DNA of 64,000 nucleotides from Jiella endophytica (lineage in GTDB: Bacteria > Pseudomonadota > Alphaproteobacteria > Rhizobiales > Rhizobiaceae): contig NZ_SOZD01000002.1 in the NCBI RefSeq assembly GCF_004519335.1, forward strand, positions 496,001 to 560,000, written 5' to 3'. Below the pieces are notes generated by a model. It ran no database searches and was not told where the DNA came from. It saw only the letters and a program-made list of their open reading frames with translations. Numbering within the stretch: the stretch's first letter is position 1; the number at the start of each line of letters is the position of its first letter. The translations under genes were made by a program, and so were the position numbers. Shown in pieces: positions 8,393 to 17,576 of the stretch.

Positions 8393-9013
8393 ATGTCCCG
8401 CATCCTCGTCCTAGTCCGCCACGGCCAAAGCGAGTGGAACCTGAAGAACCTCTTCACCGGCTGGAAGGACCCGGACCTGACGGAAAAGGGCGTCGAGGAG
8501 GCGAAATCCGCCGGCCGCAAGCTGAAGGCAGAAGGGTTCGTCTTCGACACTGCCTTTACCTCCGTCCTGTCGCGGGCCCAGCGCACCCTCGACCTGATGC
8601 TTCAGGAGCTCGGCCAGACCGATCTTCCGGTCACCCGCGATGTGGCGCTGAACGAGCGCGACTATGGCGATCTCTCCGGCCTCAACAAGGACGACGCACG
8701 CGAGAAGTGGGGCGAGGAGCAGGTGCATGTCTGGCGCCGCTCCTACGACACCCCGCCTCCCGGCGGCGAGAGCCTGAAGGATACCGGCGCGCGGGTCTGG
8801 CCCTATTACATCCACGACATCCTGCCGAAGGTGATGGCCGGCGGCACGGTCATCGTCGCCGCCCACGGCAATTCGCTGCGCTCGCTGGTCATGGCGCTGG
8901 ACGGGCTGACGCCGGACCAGATCGTCGCCGAGGAGATCGCGACCGGCGTTCCAATCGTCTACCGGCTCAACGAGGATACGACTGTCCGGGAGAAGCGGGT
9001 TCTCGAAGGCTGA
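8393..9013 (+). CDS. gpmA: 2,3-bisphosphoglycerate-dependent phosphoglycerate mutase
   Basis: This enzyme interconverts 3- and 2-phosphoglycerate in glycolysis and gluconeogenesis. The 206-residue protein is of the short form found in rhizobia (E. coli GpmA is about 250). The phosphohistidine motif VRHGQSEWN is at about 8-16, followed by [13 protein letters not shown], the second arginine in SVLSRAQRT, the general acid in [11 protein letters not shown] and the second His in [11 protein letters not shown] near 161. All catalytic residues are present. It lies downstream of dapB. Confidence 0.96.
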   Translation: MSRILVLVRHGQSEWNLKNLFTGWKDPDLTEKGVEEAKSAGRKLKAEGFVFDTAFTSVLSRAQRTLDLMLQELGQTDLPVTRDVALNERDYGDLSGLNKDDAREKWGEEQVHVWRRSYDTPPPGGESLKDTGARVWPYYIHDILPKVMAGGTVIVAAHGNSLRSLVMALDGLTPDQIVAEEIATGVPIVYRLNEDTTVREKRVLEG

Positions 9014-9094
9014 GGCCAATCCGGCCGGATGCGAATTGAGCGCCGCAACCGCCTCTGCTACCCCACGCTCCGGTGGGATAAGGAGTGAAGTTTC

Positions 9095-9643
9095 ATGAGC
9101 GAGAAGATCATCATGCGCACCGGCGAGGCCCTCGTCGCGGGCGGCCCTCCGGGGACCGCGGCCGAGCCGGAGGTCGTCATCGGCGCGCTGGACGGCCCGG
9201 TCGGCACCGCGCTGGCGACGCTCACCGGCGATCAGGTGAAGGGTCACAGCCGCGTCTTCGCGCTGCTCAACACCGACGTGATGGTCCGGCCGGTGACGCT
9301 CTGCGTCTCCAAGGTGACCGTGGACGATCCGAAATACACCAACATCCTGATGGGCACGGTGCAGTTCGCCATCGCCAACGGCGTGCTCGACGCGGTCCGC
9401 GAGGGGCTGTTGCCGAAGGACCAGGTGAACGACCTTGGCATCATCTGCTCGGTCTGGCTCGCCCCGACCATCGTCGACGTGACGGATCTCGATCACAAGG
9501 TGCTCTTCGACATACACCGCGAGGGCATGAAGAAGGCGATCGCCAAGGCGATGCGGAACGAGCCGTCGATCGACTGGCTGCTCGAGAACCAGGACAAGAT
9601 CGTCCACAAATACTACCAGATGGGCCTCGACGGAAAAATCTGA
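9095..9643 (+). CDS. Formaldehyde-activating enzyme (Fae) family protein, divergent
   Basis: Fae couples formaldehyde to tetrahydromethanopterin in methylotrophs. This 182-residue homologue keeps the fold landmarks: GEALV near residue 10, a V-I-G strand, P-V-T-L-x-x-x-K-V-T-V-D-D near 67-79 and a helical C-terminal half. In the alignment I made by eye, the His that acts in canonical Fae (in A-H-I-D-L-I-I-G) is Glu in A-E-P-E-V-V-I-G. No methanopterin-pathway gene is in the window. It may therefore be a Fae-like protein with another role. The ATG at 9095 follows AAGGAG. An HNH gene starts 17 bp downstream, which suggests one transcript. Confidence 0.8.
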   Translation: MSEKIIMRTGEALVAGGPPGTAAEPEVVIGALDGPVGTALATLTGDQVKGHSRVFALLNTDVMVRPVTLCVSKVTVDDPKYTNILMGTVQFAIANGVLDAVREGLLPKDQVNDLGIICSVWLAPTIVDVTDLDHKVLFDIHREGMKKAIAKAMRNEPSIDWLLENQDKIVHKYYQMGLDGKI

Positions 9644-9660
9644 GGGCCTCGGGAAAAGCC

Positions 9661-9945
9661 ATGGCGGCCGCGCAGGAAGGTCGGGCGTGCTGGCTTTGCG
9701 GCCGGCCGCTCGGCAGCCGCGTCGAGTGGCATCATCCGCTGCCGAAGAGCCGCGGCGGCCGGGTGACCGAGCCGGTCCACCCGATCTGCCACCGCACCCT
9801 CCACGCCACCTTCTCGAACGTCGAACTCGCCCGCCTCGCGGCGAGCGGCGAAGATATCAGGCAACAGCCGGAACTGCGGCCGTTCCTGCGCTGGATCGCC
9901 GGCAAGCCGGCAGATTTCCACGCCCCGACCAGACAGCGGAAGTGA
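9661..9945 (+). CDS. Small HNH-type zinc protein
   Basis: A 94-residue protein with C-W-L-C near residue 10, then E-W-H-H-P-L-P-K-S-R-G-G and P-I-C-H-R-T-L-H (about 37-44). This is the Cys/His pattern of a compact HNH nuclease fold with a structural zinc. No other domain is present. The family includes nicking and restriction-type nucleases, but small free-standing members are mostly uncharacterised, so nuclease activity is inferred. The ATG at 9661 lies 17 bp past the Fae-like stop codon, so the two are probably co-transcribed. It converges on pssA. Confidence 0.75.
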   Translation: MAAAQEGRACWLCGRPLGSRVEWHHPLPKSRGGRVTEPVHPICHRTLHATFSNVELARLAASGEDIRQQPELRPFLRWIAGKPADFHAPTRQRK

Positions 9946-9985
9946 CGCCGTAGCGTGGCTGCGGCCAGACGGAAGACGGGTCTGC

Positions 9986-10813
9986 TCAGGGAGCGGCGGA
10001 GATCCGCGCCTCGCGGCGCGAGCGCTTGGAAAATTCCCGCCAGGAAAACGGGATCGAGACGTAATAGGCGATGATCGTCACCGTCGCGGTCGCCCAGAAA
10101 TAGCTGACCAGCATCGCCACGTAGAACACCATCAGCATCATGATCGGGATCGCGGTGGAGCGCGGCACGCGGATGCCGGCGCCCTTGCCGGACCAGGTCG
10201 GGATGCGGCTCGCCATCAACAGGCCGACGAAGACCAGATAGATCGCCGTGAACCCCGCGGTGACATGCGGCAGGTGGACGTCGATGCCGATGAAGCTGAC
10301 ATACATCGGGAGCAGCGCCAGCCCGGCACCGGCCGGGGCCGGCACGCCGACGAAGAAGGCCGAGTGCCATTTCGGCCGGTGCGGGTCGTCGAGCATGGTG
10401 TTGAAGCGGGCAAGCCGCAGCGCGCAGCCCGTCGTGTAGAGCAGCGCCGCCGTCCAGCCGAAGGCGCCGGCCTCGTTGAGCACGAAGGCGTAGAGCAGCA
10501 GCGCCGGGGCGAGGCCGAAATTGACGATGTCGGCGAGCGAATCCATCTCCGCGCCGAACCGGCTCTGGCCCTTCAGCATCCGTGCGACACGCCCGTCGAT
10601 GCCGTCGAGAACCGCCGCACCGAGCACCATCAGCACGGCAAGCTCGAAGCGCGCCTCGAAGGCCAGCCGAACGCCCGTCATCCCGGCGCAGATGGCGAGG
10701 ATGGTGATGAGGTTCGGCACGATCCGGCGGAACGGGATCCGCCGCCGGCTGCGCCCCTCCGGCTCGTCTGGGTGGCCCGGATCGAAGGGCGGAAAGAGCT
10801 TGTCGAGGGACAT
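9986..10813 (-). CDS. pssA: CDP-diacylglycerol-serine O-phosphatidyltransferase
   Basis: PssA makes phosphatidylserine from CDP-diacylglycerol and serine in the inner membrane. The 275-residue protein is the multi-pass type. The CDP-alcohol phosphatidyltransferase signature D-G-x2-A-R-x8-G-x3-D-x3-D is complete in DGRVARMLKGQSRFGAEMDS and the following L-A-D, near residues 72-94. Hydrophobic helices follow to the C-terminus. The ATG at 10813 overlaps the psd stop codon by one base, so the pair is translationally coupled and works in sequence to make phosphatidylethanolamine. Confidence 0.95.
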   Translation of the reverse strand: MSLDKLFPPFDPGHPDEPEGRSRRRIPFRRIVPNLITILAICAGMTGVRLAFEARFELAVLMVLGAAVLDGIDGRVARMLKGQSRFGAEMDSLADIVNFGLAPALLLYAFVLNEAGAFGWTAALLYTTGCALRLARFNTMLDDPHRPKWHSAFFVGVPAPAGAGLALLPMYVSFIGIDVHLPHVTAGFTAIYLVFVGLLMASRIPTWSGKGAGIRVPRSTAIPIMMLMVFYVAMLVSYFWATATVTIIAYYVSIPFSWREFSKRSRREARISAAP

Positions 10814-11511
10814 CAGTCGCGCCTCGCCGGCCAGGTTGCGAGCCTGTCGCCATATTCGGCGATGACGGTCTCGCCGGCGATCGCCGTCTGGCCTTCGCTG
10901 ACCCGCGGCTGGACGCTGCCGGGCAGATAGACGTCGAGCCTGGAGCCGAAGCGGATCAGGCCGAAGCGCTCGCCCGCCTCGATGCGATCCTCCACGACCG
11001 ACCAGCAGATGATCCGCCGTGCGACGAGGCCGGCGATCTGGACGACGCCGATTTCGCCCTGCGGCCCGTCGATCACCAGGCAGTTGCGTTCGTTCAGCTC
11101 GCTCGCCTTGTCGAGCTCGGCATTCTTGAACTCGCCCTCGCGATAGAGGATGCGGGCGATGCGGCCGCGCATCGGCGCGCGATTCACGTGGCAATTGAAG
11201 ACGTTCATGAAAATCGAGACGCGCAGCATCGGCTCGGCGCCGAGGCCGAGCTCGACCGGCGGCACCACATGACCGACGAGCGAGACCCGGCCGTCCGCCG
11301 GGCTGACGACGAGATGGTCGGCGACGGGCGTGATGCGTTCGGGATCGCGGAAGAAATAGGCGCACCAGGCCGTCAGGATCAGGCCGATCCAGAACAGCGG
11401 CTGCCAGAGCAGCCCCAGCACGACGGAAGCGCCGAAGAAGACGGCGATGAACGGATAGCCGGCCCGGTGGATGGGCACGAAGGCATTGCGGATCGAGGTC
11501 AGGATATGCAC
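10813..11511 (-). CDS. psd: Phosphatidylserine decarboxylase proenzyme
   Basis: Psd decarboxylates phosphatidylserine to phosphatidylethanolamine at the inner membrane. The 232-residue protein is the short form. It has an N-terminal hydrophobic pair (about 18-52), [16 protein letters not shown] and [13 protein letters not shown]. The self-cleavage site is [10 protein letters not shown] near 203-212, where the Ser becomes the pyruvoyl group. The start is a GTG at 11511. It is the first gene of the psd-pssA pair and overlaps pssA by one base. Confidence 0.95.
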   Translation of the reverse strand: MHILTSIRNAFVPIHRAGYPFIAVFFGASVVLGLLWQPLFWIGLILTAWCAYFFRDPERITPVADHLVVSPADGRVSLVGHVVPPVELGLGAEPMLRVSIFMNVFNCHVNRAPMRGRIARILYREGEFKNAELDKASELNERNCLVIDGPQGEIGVVQIAGLVARRIICWSVVEDRIEAGERFGLIRFGSRLDVYLPGSVQPRVSEGQTAIAGETVIAEYGDRLATWPARRD

Positions 11512-11720
11512 GTCTGTCGTTCTTCTTCCCGTTGTTTCGCCGGCGGGTCGAGCCGTTCCCGCATGTAGCCGATGCGACCGGCCCGCGATACCGCTTCGAC
11601 GGCCGATCGGGCGGCACGCGGCCCGAAGAGCGGGTCGAAGCCTGCCCTGCGGCGCTCGGACTCAACGTGGCGTGAGGTCAGCCGTTCCAACCTGCCGATT
11701 CCCGCAAACCGCGCCACTGC

Positions 11721-13625
11721 TCAGACCGGCTCGGTGCGACGCCTCTCGATGACGCCGAATTCGTCGCTCTCGCGGGCCTTGCGCAACGCCTCCTCGGCTT
11801 CCGTCGCCTCGCGCTGCATCGCCCACATCTCGGCATAGAGGCCGTTCATCGCAAGAAGGTCGCGATGGGAGCCGCGCTCGACGATCTCGCCGGCCCTCAG
11901 GACCAGGATCTCGTCGCAATTGATGATCGTCGACAGGCGATGGGCGATGGTGAGCGTCGTGCGGTTCTTCGAGACGAGGTCGAGCGCCGACTGGATCTCC
12001 TGCTCGGTGTGGGTGTCGAGCGCCGAGGTCGCCTCGTCGAGGACGAGGATCGGCGGCGCCTTGAGGATCGTCCGGGCGATCGCCACGCGCTGCTTCTCGC
12101 CGCCGGAGAGCTTCAGGCCCCGCTCGCCGACCATCGCGTCGAAACCATCGGGAAGCTGCTCGATGAAGCCGGCGATCTGGGCGAGCTCGGCGGCACGCAC
12201 GACTTCCTCGTCGCTGGCGTCGGTGCGGCCGTAGCGGATGTTGTAGGCGATGGTGTCGTTGAACAGCACGGTGTCCTGCGGCACGATGCCGATCGCCGCG
12301 CGCACGCTCTCCTGGGTGACGCCAGCGATGTCCTGGCCGTCGATAGTGATCCTGCCGCCCTTGACGTCGTAGAAGCGGAAGAGCAGCCGCGAGATGGTCG
12401 ACTTGCCGGCACCCGACGGGCCGACAATCGCCACCGACTTGCCCGGCGGAACCTCGAAGGAGACGCCCTTGAGGATCTCGCGGGCGGGATCGTAGCCGAA
12501 ACGCACGTCCTCGAAGCGGATGGCGCCCTCGCTGACGACGAGAGGCTTGGCGTCCGCGCGGTCGACCACTTCGGCCTCGATGCCGAGAAGCGCGAACATT
12601 TCCTCGATGTCGGTGAGGCCCTGGCGGATCTCGCGATAGACGAAGCCGATGAAGTTCAGCGGGATCGACAGCTGCATGAGCATGGCATTGACGAAGACGA
12701 AGTCGCCCAGCGTCTGGGTGCCGTTGCGCACCGCCATCGCCGACATCACCATGACGGCGGCCATGCCGACGCCGAAGATGACGCCCTGGCCGAAGTTCAG
12801 CCAGCCGAGGGAAGTCCAGATGCGGGTGGCGGCGACCTCGTACCGGGCCATCGAGCGGTCGAAGCGCTCGGCCTCCATCGCCTCGTTACCGAAATATTTC
12901 ACCGTCTCGAAGTTGAGCAGTGAATCGATCGCCTTGGTGTTGGCGTCGGTGTCCGACTGGTTCATGTCGCGGCGAATGTTGATCCGCCAGTCGCTCGCCT
13001 TGATGGTGAACCAGCCATAGAGCCAGATCGTGGCTGCGATGACCGCGACATAGGCGAATCCGTAGGCGAAGGCGAAGATGATCGCGACCAGGGCGAATTC
13101 GAGGATCGTCGGGATGGTGTTGAGGATGGTGAAGCGGACGATCGCCTCGATCCCCTTGGTGCCGCGCTCGATGATCCGCGACAGGCCGCCTGTGCGCCGC
13201 TCGAGATGAAACCGCAGCGACAGCCGGTGCATGTGGACGAAGGTGCGGTAGGCGAGCTGGCGCACGGCATGCTGGCCGACCCTGGCGAACAGCGCGTCGC
13301 GCAGCTGGTTCAGCCCGACCGAGATGACGCGGGCGACATTGTAGGAGACGACGAGGGTGATCGCCCCGGCGAGCAGGATCGGCAGCCAGCCGGTCGCAGC
13401 GCCCGGCTGGCTGCTGGTGCCGTCGAGGGCGTCGGTCGCCCATTTGAAGAAATAGGGCACGCCGACGGTCAGAAGCTTGGCAAGGACCAGGAAGACGGAG
13501 GCGTAGACCACCCGCATCTTCAGGTCCGGCCGCTCGCCCGGCCACATGTAAGGCCAGAGATTTTTGAGCGTCGAGAAGGTCTCGCCCCGGTCGCCGGAGA
13601 CGCGGGGGTTGCTGGTATCGGCCAA
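11721..13625 (-). CDS. Atm1/HMT1-type ABC exporter
   Basis: A 634-residue fused half-transporter. The exporter domain covers about residues 30-340 and the ATPase about 365-600. Motifs are Walker A GPSGAGKST (near 402), LSGGEKQR (near 504), ILVLDEATSALD (near 525) and AHRLS (near 559). Membrane-domain landmarks such as F-N-x-E-T-V-K-Y-F-G-N-E and RTGGLSRIIERGTKGIE are those of the Atm1 family, which exports glutathione-linked sulfur or metal species and supports Fe-S and heavy-metal homeostasis. I chose the TTG at 13625 because GGAAGGA lies five bases upstream; a longer frame to 13721 lacks such a site. Confidence 0.88.
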   Translation of the reverse strand: MADTSNPRVSGDRGETFSTLKNLWPYMWPGERPDLKMRVVYASVFLVLAKLLTVGVPYFFKWATDALDGTSSQPGAATGWLPILLAGAITLVVSYNVARVISVGLNQLRDALFARVGQHAVRQLAYRTFVHMHRLSLRFHLERRTGGLSRIIERGTKGIEAIVRFTILNTIPTILEFALVAIIFAFAYGFAYVAVIAATIWLYGWFTIKASDWRINIRRDMNQSDTDANTKAIDSLLNFETVKYFGNEAMEAERFDRSMARYEVAATRIWTSLGWLNFGQGVIFGVGMAAVMVMSAMAVRNGTQTLGDFVFVNAMLMQLSIPLNFIGFVYREIRQGLTDIEEMFALLGIEAEVVDRADAKPLVVSEGAIRFEDVRFGYDPAREILKGVSFEVPPGKSVAIVGPSGAGKSTISRLLFRFYDVKGGRITIDGQDIAGVTQESVRAAIGIVPQDTVLFNDTIAYNIRYGRTDASDEEVVRAAELAQIAGFIEQLPDGFDAMVGERGLKLSGGEKQRVAIARTILKAPPILVLDEATSALDTHTEQEIQSALDLVSKNRTTLTIAHRLSTIINCDEILVLRAGEIVERGSHRDLLAMNGLYAEMWAMQREATEAEEALRKARESDEFGVIERRRTEPV

Positions 13626-13983
13626 GATCGTCCTTCCGGGGCCGGCTTGCGGGCCGCCAATGTCCCGCCGACGCGCAATGACGGAAGGACGGCTGCCTAC
13701 CGGGATCACGCGTCGACGCAAAGAAAGAGCGGGATGATGATCGCAGACATCCCGGGGTCACTCTGGAAGCGATCTAAGACTTTCGGGCGAAAAGATCGAC
13801 CGGTCATTTCCGCCGGCGACTTCGCGACCGCGTGATTTTGCGAATTTGCGCGCCGGCCGGCCGTGGTCCCGGGGCCGCAGCGAGGCCTGCGGGAAAGACA
13901 CGCGGGAGCATCGGCACCACATCGGCGGGGGCGCGTCGCCGCCCGCCAATGTCGGCAGTGCGCGATCTACCTCAGAGGCGGGA
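13626..13983. other. Intergenic region upstream of the Atm1-type gene
   Basis: About 360 bp between two minus-strand genes. It should hold the promoter of the Atm1-type exporter and the 3' end of the LysM-gene transcript. G+C-rich inverted stretches near 13920-13945 can fold but are imperfect and lack a T-tract. No convincing gene was found. Confidence 0.45.
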
Positions 13984-16977
13984 TCAGTCGACGGCCGTCG
14001 CGGCGTTCGAGCGGTTTTCCTCCGGCATGCGGAAGACCTGGCCGGGATAGATCAGGTTCGGATCGCGGATCTGGTCGCCATTGGCGAGATAGATCACCGT
14101 ATAGCGGCTGCCGGCGCCGTAGGTGTCCCGCGAGATCCGCCACAGCGTGTCGCCCTTGCGGATGATCACCCGCGACGCCTTGGAGGCGGCCAGCGCCGGC
14201 TGGCGGCGCGTGGGGACGCGGCCGGACTTGTCGGCGGTGACGACACCGCCCTGCTGCGCCGCCGCGTCGAAGGCCTCGCCCCCCGGGCTGTTTGCATCGA
14301 CGGAAGCGGGGGGCTCGGCGGAGGTTTCGGCCGTGCGGGTATCTGCCTGTTGCGTCACGTCGGAGGGCGAGGTTCCGCTCGGCCCGCCCGCCGCCTTCTC
14401 ACCGCCGCCCTGGCTCGGCGGGGTCACGTCTGAGCTCGCGATACCGGTCTGGCTCGAAGCCGAAGCGGCCTGGTCATCGCCACCTGCCGGCGCGCGGGTC
14501 CCTTCGCTGGAGGCGATGTCCCGAGACGAAGCATCGCCGACCGACCCGGACGAGGGCTGCCGGTCGTCACCCAGCCGCGCCGCCAGATTGGCGTCCGTCT
14601 CGTCGGTGGATGGCGACGTCGCGGCGACCTTCGCGTCACCGTCCGATGGCGTGGCTTCCTGCACTGCCGGCGTTTCGGCCGGCGCGGTCGCGACGCCCGG
14701 GCGCTCCTCGCGACCGCCACTTTCGGCTTGCCGTGTCGCGGGAGAGGCCTGCGGCTTAGAAGAGAGAGCGGCCGTCGTCTCGCGGTCTTCCGCCTCGCCG
14801 TCGCTCGACGCGGTGTCGTCGGACTGCGCGACCTTCGAGCTGGCCGACGCTGCGGCGGTATCGGTACCCCTCTCGGTCTCAGTCTGGGGCTCGGCTGGCG
14901 ACGTCGTACCGGACGGTGCCGCGGCCGCGGTGCTGGTTCCAGTCTCGGCCTTCGGCGTCTCGCTAGCCAACTTCTGCGTCTCGTCCGCAGCGCCGGCTTC
15001 GCCCTCCTTGGGCGATGCCTCGGCCGGCTGCTTCGCCGCCGCTTCGGGTTGAGACGTCGGCTCGTTCTCGGCGACGGCGGCGAGCGACGAACCCTGCGGC
15101 CGGAAGAACGGCACCTCGACGCGGGCGGCGACGGTGTCCTCGCCGGGGAGCTGGTCGACGCGGATCATGTGGTCGCCGACGGCTAGCTGCTGATCGGTCG
15201 AGACCACGAAGCGGCCGTTGCGATCGGCGACGCCGACGGCGAAAGGCTGGTTGTCGACATAGACGCGGAACCGCGTGCCCGGCTCGGCAGAGCCCGCGAC
15301 GAACATCCGGCCGTCGTCGATCTCGACCGCCTCGACGCGGAGTTCGGCCGTCCTGGCGCCAGCCTCCGGCTCGGCGCTCGCGGTTTTCGTCGCGGCGGGC
15401 GTCGAACCGCCTTCTGGCGTCGCTCCGGCATCCGGCTCGGCGCTCGCAGTTCTTGTCTCGGACGGCATCGCGCCGTCTTCCGCCGGCTGATCATTCTCCC
15501 TCGCTTCGCTTGCCGGCTGCTGCGCCGCAGGCGCTTCACCGCTCTCGCTGGTCGGCTGAGCCTCGGACTGTGCAGCCCCGGCATCGCTCGCGGCTAGGTC
15601 ATCGGCGGCTGAGGGTTCGGCCTCGCCTGCCTCGCCGGCCTGCGGGGTCCCGGCGGCACCATTCGCGGCTTCGGGTCCAGCTTCCTTCGCGGCTTCCGGC
15701 GTTTCGGGGGTCGGAGCGGGCGTCTGCCCGCCTGTTTGCGATGCCTCCGGTGCGGCCGGCGCCGGCTCGGCGCTGGGCGTCGTCGACATGTCTGGGGCTG
15801 CGCTCGGCGCAGCCGTCGGTCCGGTCGGCGTCTCGATCAGCCGGGTCGCCTCGCCGGGCTTTTCGATCATCGCCAGGAGTTCGTCCGACTGGCCGTTCTC
15901 CGGCACCGATACGACGGCGGTCTCGCTGGAGAGCTTGTCCTTGCCGCTCTCGTCCTTCGACTGGATCTGGATCGAGTGGTCGCCCGGCTTCAGCGGCTGG
16001 TCGAGGACGATGACAAAATCGCCGTCCCGCGTCGCCTTGTCGCTGCCGAGCGTGGTCTCGCCGTCGCGCAGCGTCACGGTGCTGTTCGGTGCAGAGCGGC
16101 CGGCAACGAGGGTCGAACCGTCCGGCTCGACGCGCAGGACGTCGAAACGCGGCTCGTCGCCGGTCTCGCCGGCGGCAGTCGTCGTCGCGGGTTCGGAGGC
16201 CGGCGCTTCAGCGACGTCGCTCGCGGCGGACGGCTCGCCCGGCTTCGCATCTTCCGGCATTGCAGCGGTCTCTGCGCCCTTCTGCGTGTCGGCCGCCGCT
16301 TCTTTTGTGGCAGGCGCCCCGGCTCCATCCTCCTGTTCGCCCGCCGCCATCTGAGTCGCTGAGGCATTCCCGTCGGCAGATCTACCTGTGCGATTCGCCT
16401 CGCTCGGCTTCTCCGTTTCGCCGGCTTCACCACCCGACATCGTGGTGGTCCCACCATCAGCCGAGGTGCCCGGCTCCGAAGTGTCCGGCTGGCGGCCGGT
16501 CTTGCCGGGGGCGATCTGGTCGACCGAGGTCCCCGACCCGGCGACGTCCGGCGAGATTCCGGTGGCATCGGGAGAGGTCGGCTGCTGCGACGGCGATGCC
16601 ATCGTGCCGTCGGCCTTTGCTTCCGCCGGGCTCTCCGCGGGGGCGAGCGGTGTCGGCTCGCTCGCCTTCGTCACGTCGCTGCCGCTCTCGGCTGGTTCGC
16701 CGGCCCGGGCCGTTTCAGCGCCAGCCGCCCCAGGCTTCGGCGCATGGGCGCCCTTGGCGGCGACGCGGTTGCCGGTCTCCCGCCCCGCCGTACTGGTGGG
16801 CGTCGTCGCCGCATCGCCGGACATGCCGGTCGTCTCGACCTTGGCTTCGCCCGAGGGGGCCTCGCCACGATCGGCGATCCGCAACCGCTCGGAATTCAGC
16901 ATGTCCCAGTAGCCGGCGACGATCGCCGCCAGAAGCACGAGACAGAAGAGGACGATACCGAGGGCTCTGCGCTGCAT
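13984..16977 (-). CDS. Very long LysM protein with two Ig-like modules
   Basis: A 997-residue envelope protein. A signal anchor spans about residues 5-25 (LGIVLFCLVLLAAIVAGYW). Long Ala/Glu/Ser/Thr/Pro-rich, probably disordered stretches separate two related beta-sandwich-like modules, at about 276-360 (V-L-R-V-E-P-D-G-S-T-L-V-A-G) and 544-626 (V-E-I-D-D-G-R-M-F-V-A-G). A single C-terminal LysM follows at about 935-985 (IRKGDTLWRISRDTYG...NLIYPGQVFRMP). LysM binds peptidoglycan, so the protein probably spans the periplasm from inner membrane to cell wall. The ATG at 16977 has GAGCGG upstream; a TTG four codons earlier is less likely. Related LysM proteins occur in rhizobia without a known function. 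Confidence 0.82.
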   Translation of the reverse strand: MQRRALGIVLFCLVLLAAIVAGYWDMLNSERLRIADRGEAPSGEAKVETTGMSGDAATTPTSTAGRETGNRVAAKGAHAPKPGAAGAETARAGEPAESGSDVTKASEPTPLAPAESPAEAKADGTMASPSQQPTSPDATGISPDVAGSGTSVDQIAPGKTGRQPDTSEPGTSADGGTTTMSGGEAGETEKPSEANRTGRSADGNASATQMAAGEQEDGAGAPATKEAAADTQKGAETAAMPEDAKPGEPSAASDVAEAPASEPATTTAAGETGDEPRFDVLRVEPDGSTLVAGRSAPNSTVTLRDGETTLGSDKATRDGDFVIVLDQPLKPGDHSIQIQSKDESGKDKLSSETAVVSVPENGQSDELLAMIEKPGEATRLIETPTGPTAAPSAAPDMSTTPSAEPAPAAPEASQTGGQTPAPTPETPEAAKEAGPEAANGAAGTPQAGEAGEAEPSAADDLAASDAGAAQSEAQPTSESGEAPAAQQPASEARENDQPAEDGAMPSETRTASAEPDAGATPEGGSTPAATKTASAEPEAGARTAELRVEAVEIDDGRMFVAGSAEPGTRFRVYVDNQPFAVGVADRNGRFVVSTDQQLAVGDHMIRVDQLPGEDTVAARVEVPFFRPQGSSLAAVAENEPTSQPEAAAKQPAEASPKEGEAGAADETQKLASETPKAETGTSTAAAAPSGTTSPAEPQTETERGTDTAAASASSKVAQSDDTASSDGEAEDRETTAALSSKPQASPATRQAESGGREERPGVATAPAETPAVQEATPSDGDAKVAATSPSTDETDANLAARLGDDRQPSSGSVGDASSRDIASSEGTRAPAGGDDQAASASSQTGIASSDVTPPSQGGGEKAAGGPSGTSPSDVTQQADTRTAETSAEPPASVDANSPGGEAFDAAAQQGGVVTADKSGRVPTRRQPALAASKASRVIIRKGDTLWRISRDTYGAGSRYTVIYLANGDQIRDPNLIYPGQVFRMPEENRSNAATAVD

Positions 16978-17285
16978 GTCACCGCTCAATCAGGGCGGCA
17001 TGGAACGCGCCGCGAAAAAATGTCGTCTGACAGAGCTTGACATTTAACCAACCAAGGCTTGCGCCACAAGCATTCGCTCGGCCTGGGGGCCAGCCGGCCA
17101 GGGGCTTGTCCACCGCCGTGGATGGAAGGGGCCCGGCAATCCTCAGGAAGCCGATGGCGTCCCTCCATCAAAGGCCGGCGGCGACCCCCGATCGAGAAGG
17201 CGGCGAACAAGGCCGGCCCGAATCATTTCCCCCTGCCGCCCGGTGCTGCGCCCGCTTTCTGCAGCATCGCAGGAAAAGACGGGAA
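16978..17285. other. Intergenic region between the LysM gene and the rpmH promoter
   Basis: About 300 bp between divergent transcription units. The left end must contain the LysM-gene promoter, read leftwards. The right end leads to the strong rpmH promoter. Short frames on both strands show no ribosome-binding site and no protein I recognise. No DnaA-box cluster was seen, although rpmH lies near an origin in some bacteria. Confidence 0.45.
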
Positions 17286-17315
17286 TTGACTTTTGCGCCA
17301 TCGCCTTCCTATAAG
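17286..17315 (+). promoter_or_regulatory. Sigma-70-type promoter of rpmH-rnpA-yidC
   Basis: TTGACT at 17286-17291 and TATAAG at 17310-17315 are separated by 18 bp, a near-consensus housekeeping promoter. A leader of about 110 bases would precede rpmH. A strong promoter is expected for a ribosomal-protein gene. Confidence 0.75.
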
Positions 17316-17433
17316 CGCCCAGCGAGCGGGCGGTGCTCCGCGCGATGATGAATTGCGCTCGGATGCCCGCGCCGGATTTCCGGACCACACATGACTGAAG
17401 GGCCCGCGTCCTGAAAACGCGCGGGATTAGACG

Positions 17434-17568
17434 ATGAAGCGTACCTACCAGCCTTCGCGGCTCGTCCGCAAACGCCGCCATGGCTTCCGCGCCCGCATGG
17501 CGACGAAGGGTGGCCGCAAGGTCATCGCCGCGCGCCGGTCGCGTGGACGCAAGCGCCTGTCGGCCTGA
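17434..17568 (+). CDS. rpmH: 50S ribosomal protein L34
   Basis: A 44-residue, very basic protein of the large ribosomal subunit. It begins [20 protein letters not shown] and ends [10 protein letters not shown], the invariant pattern of bacterial L34. rnpA begins 8 bp after the stop codon, the near-universal arrangement. Expression is driven by the promoter at 17286-17315. Confidence 0.98.
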   Translation: MKRTYQPSRLVRKRRHGFRARMATKGGRKVIAARRSRGRKRLSA

Positions 17569-17576
17569 CGGAGCGT

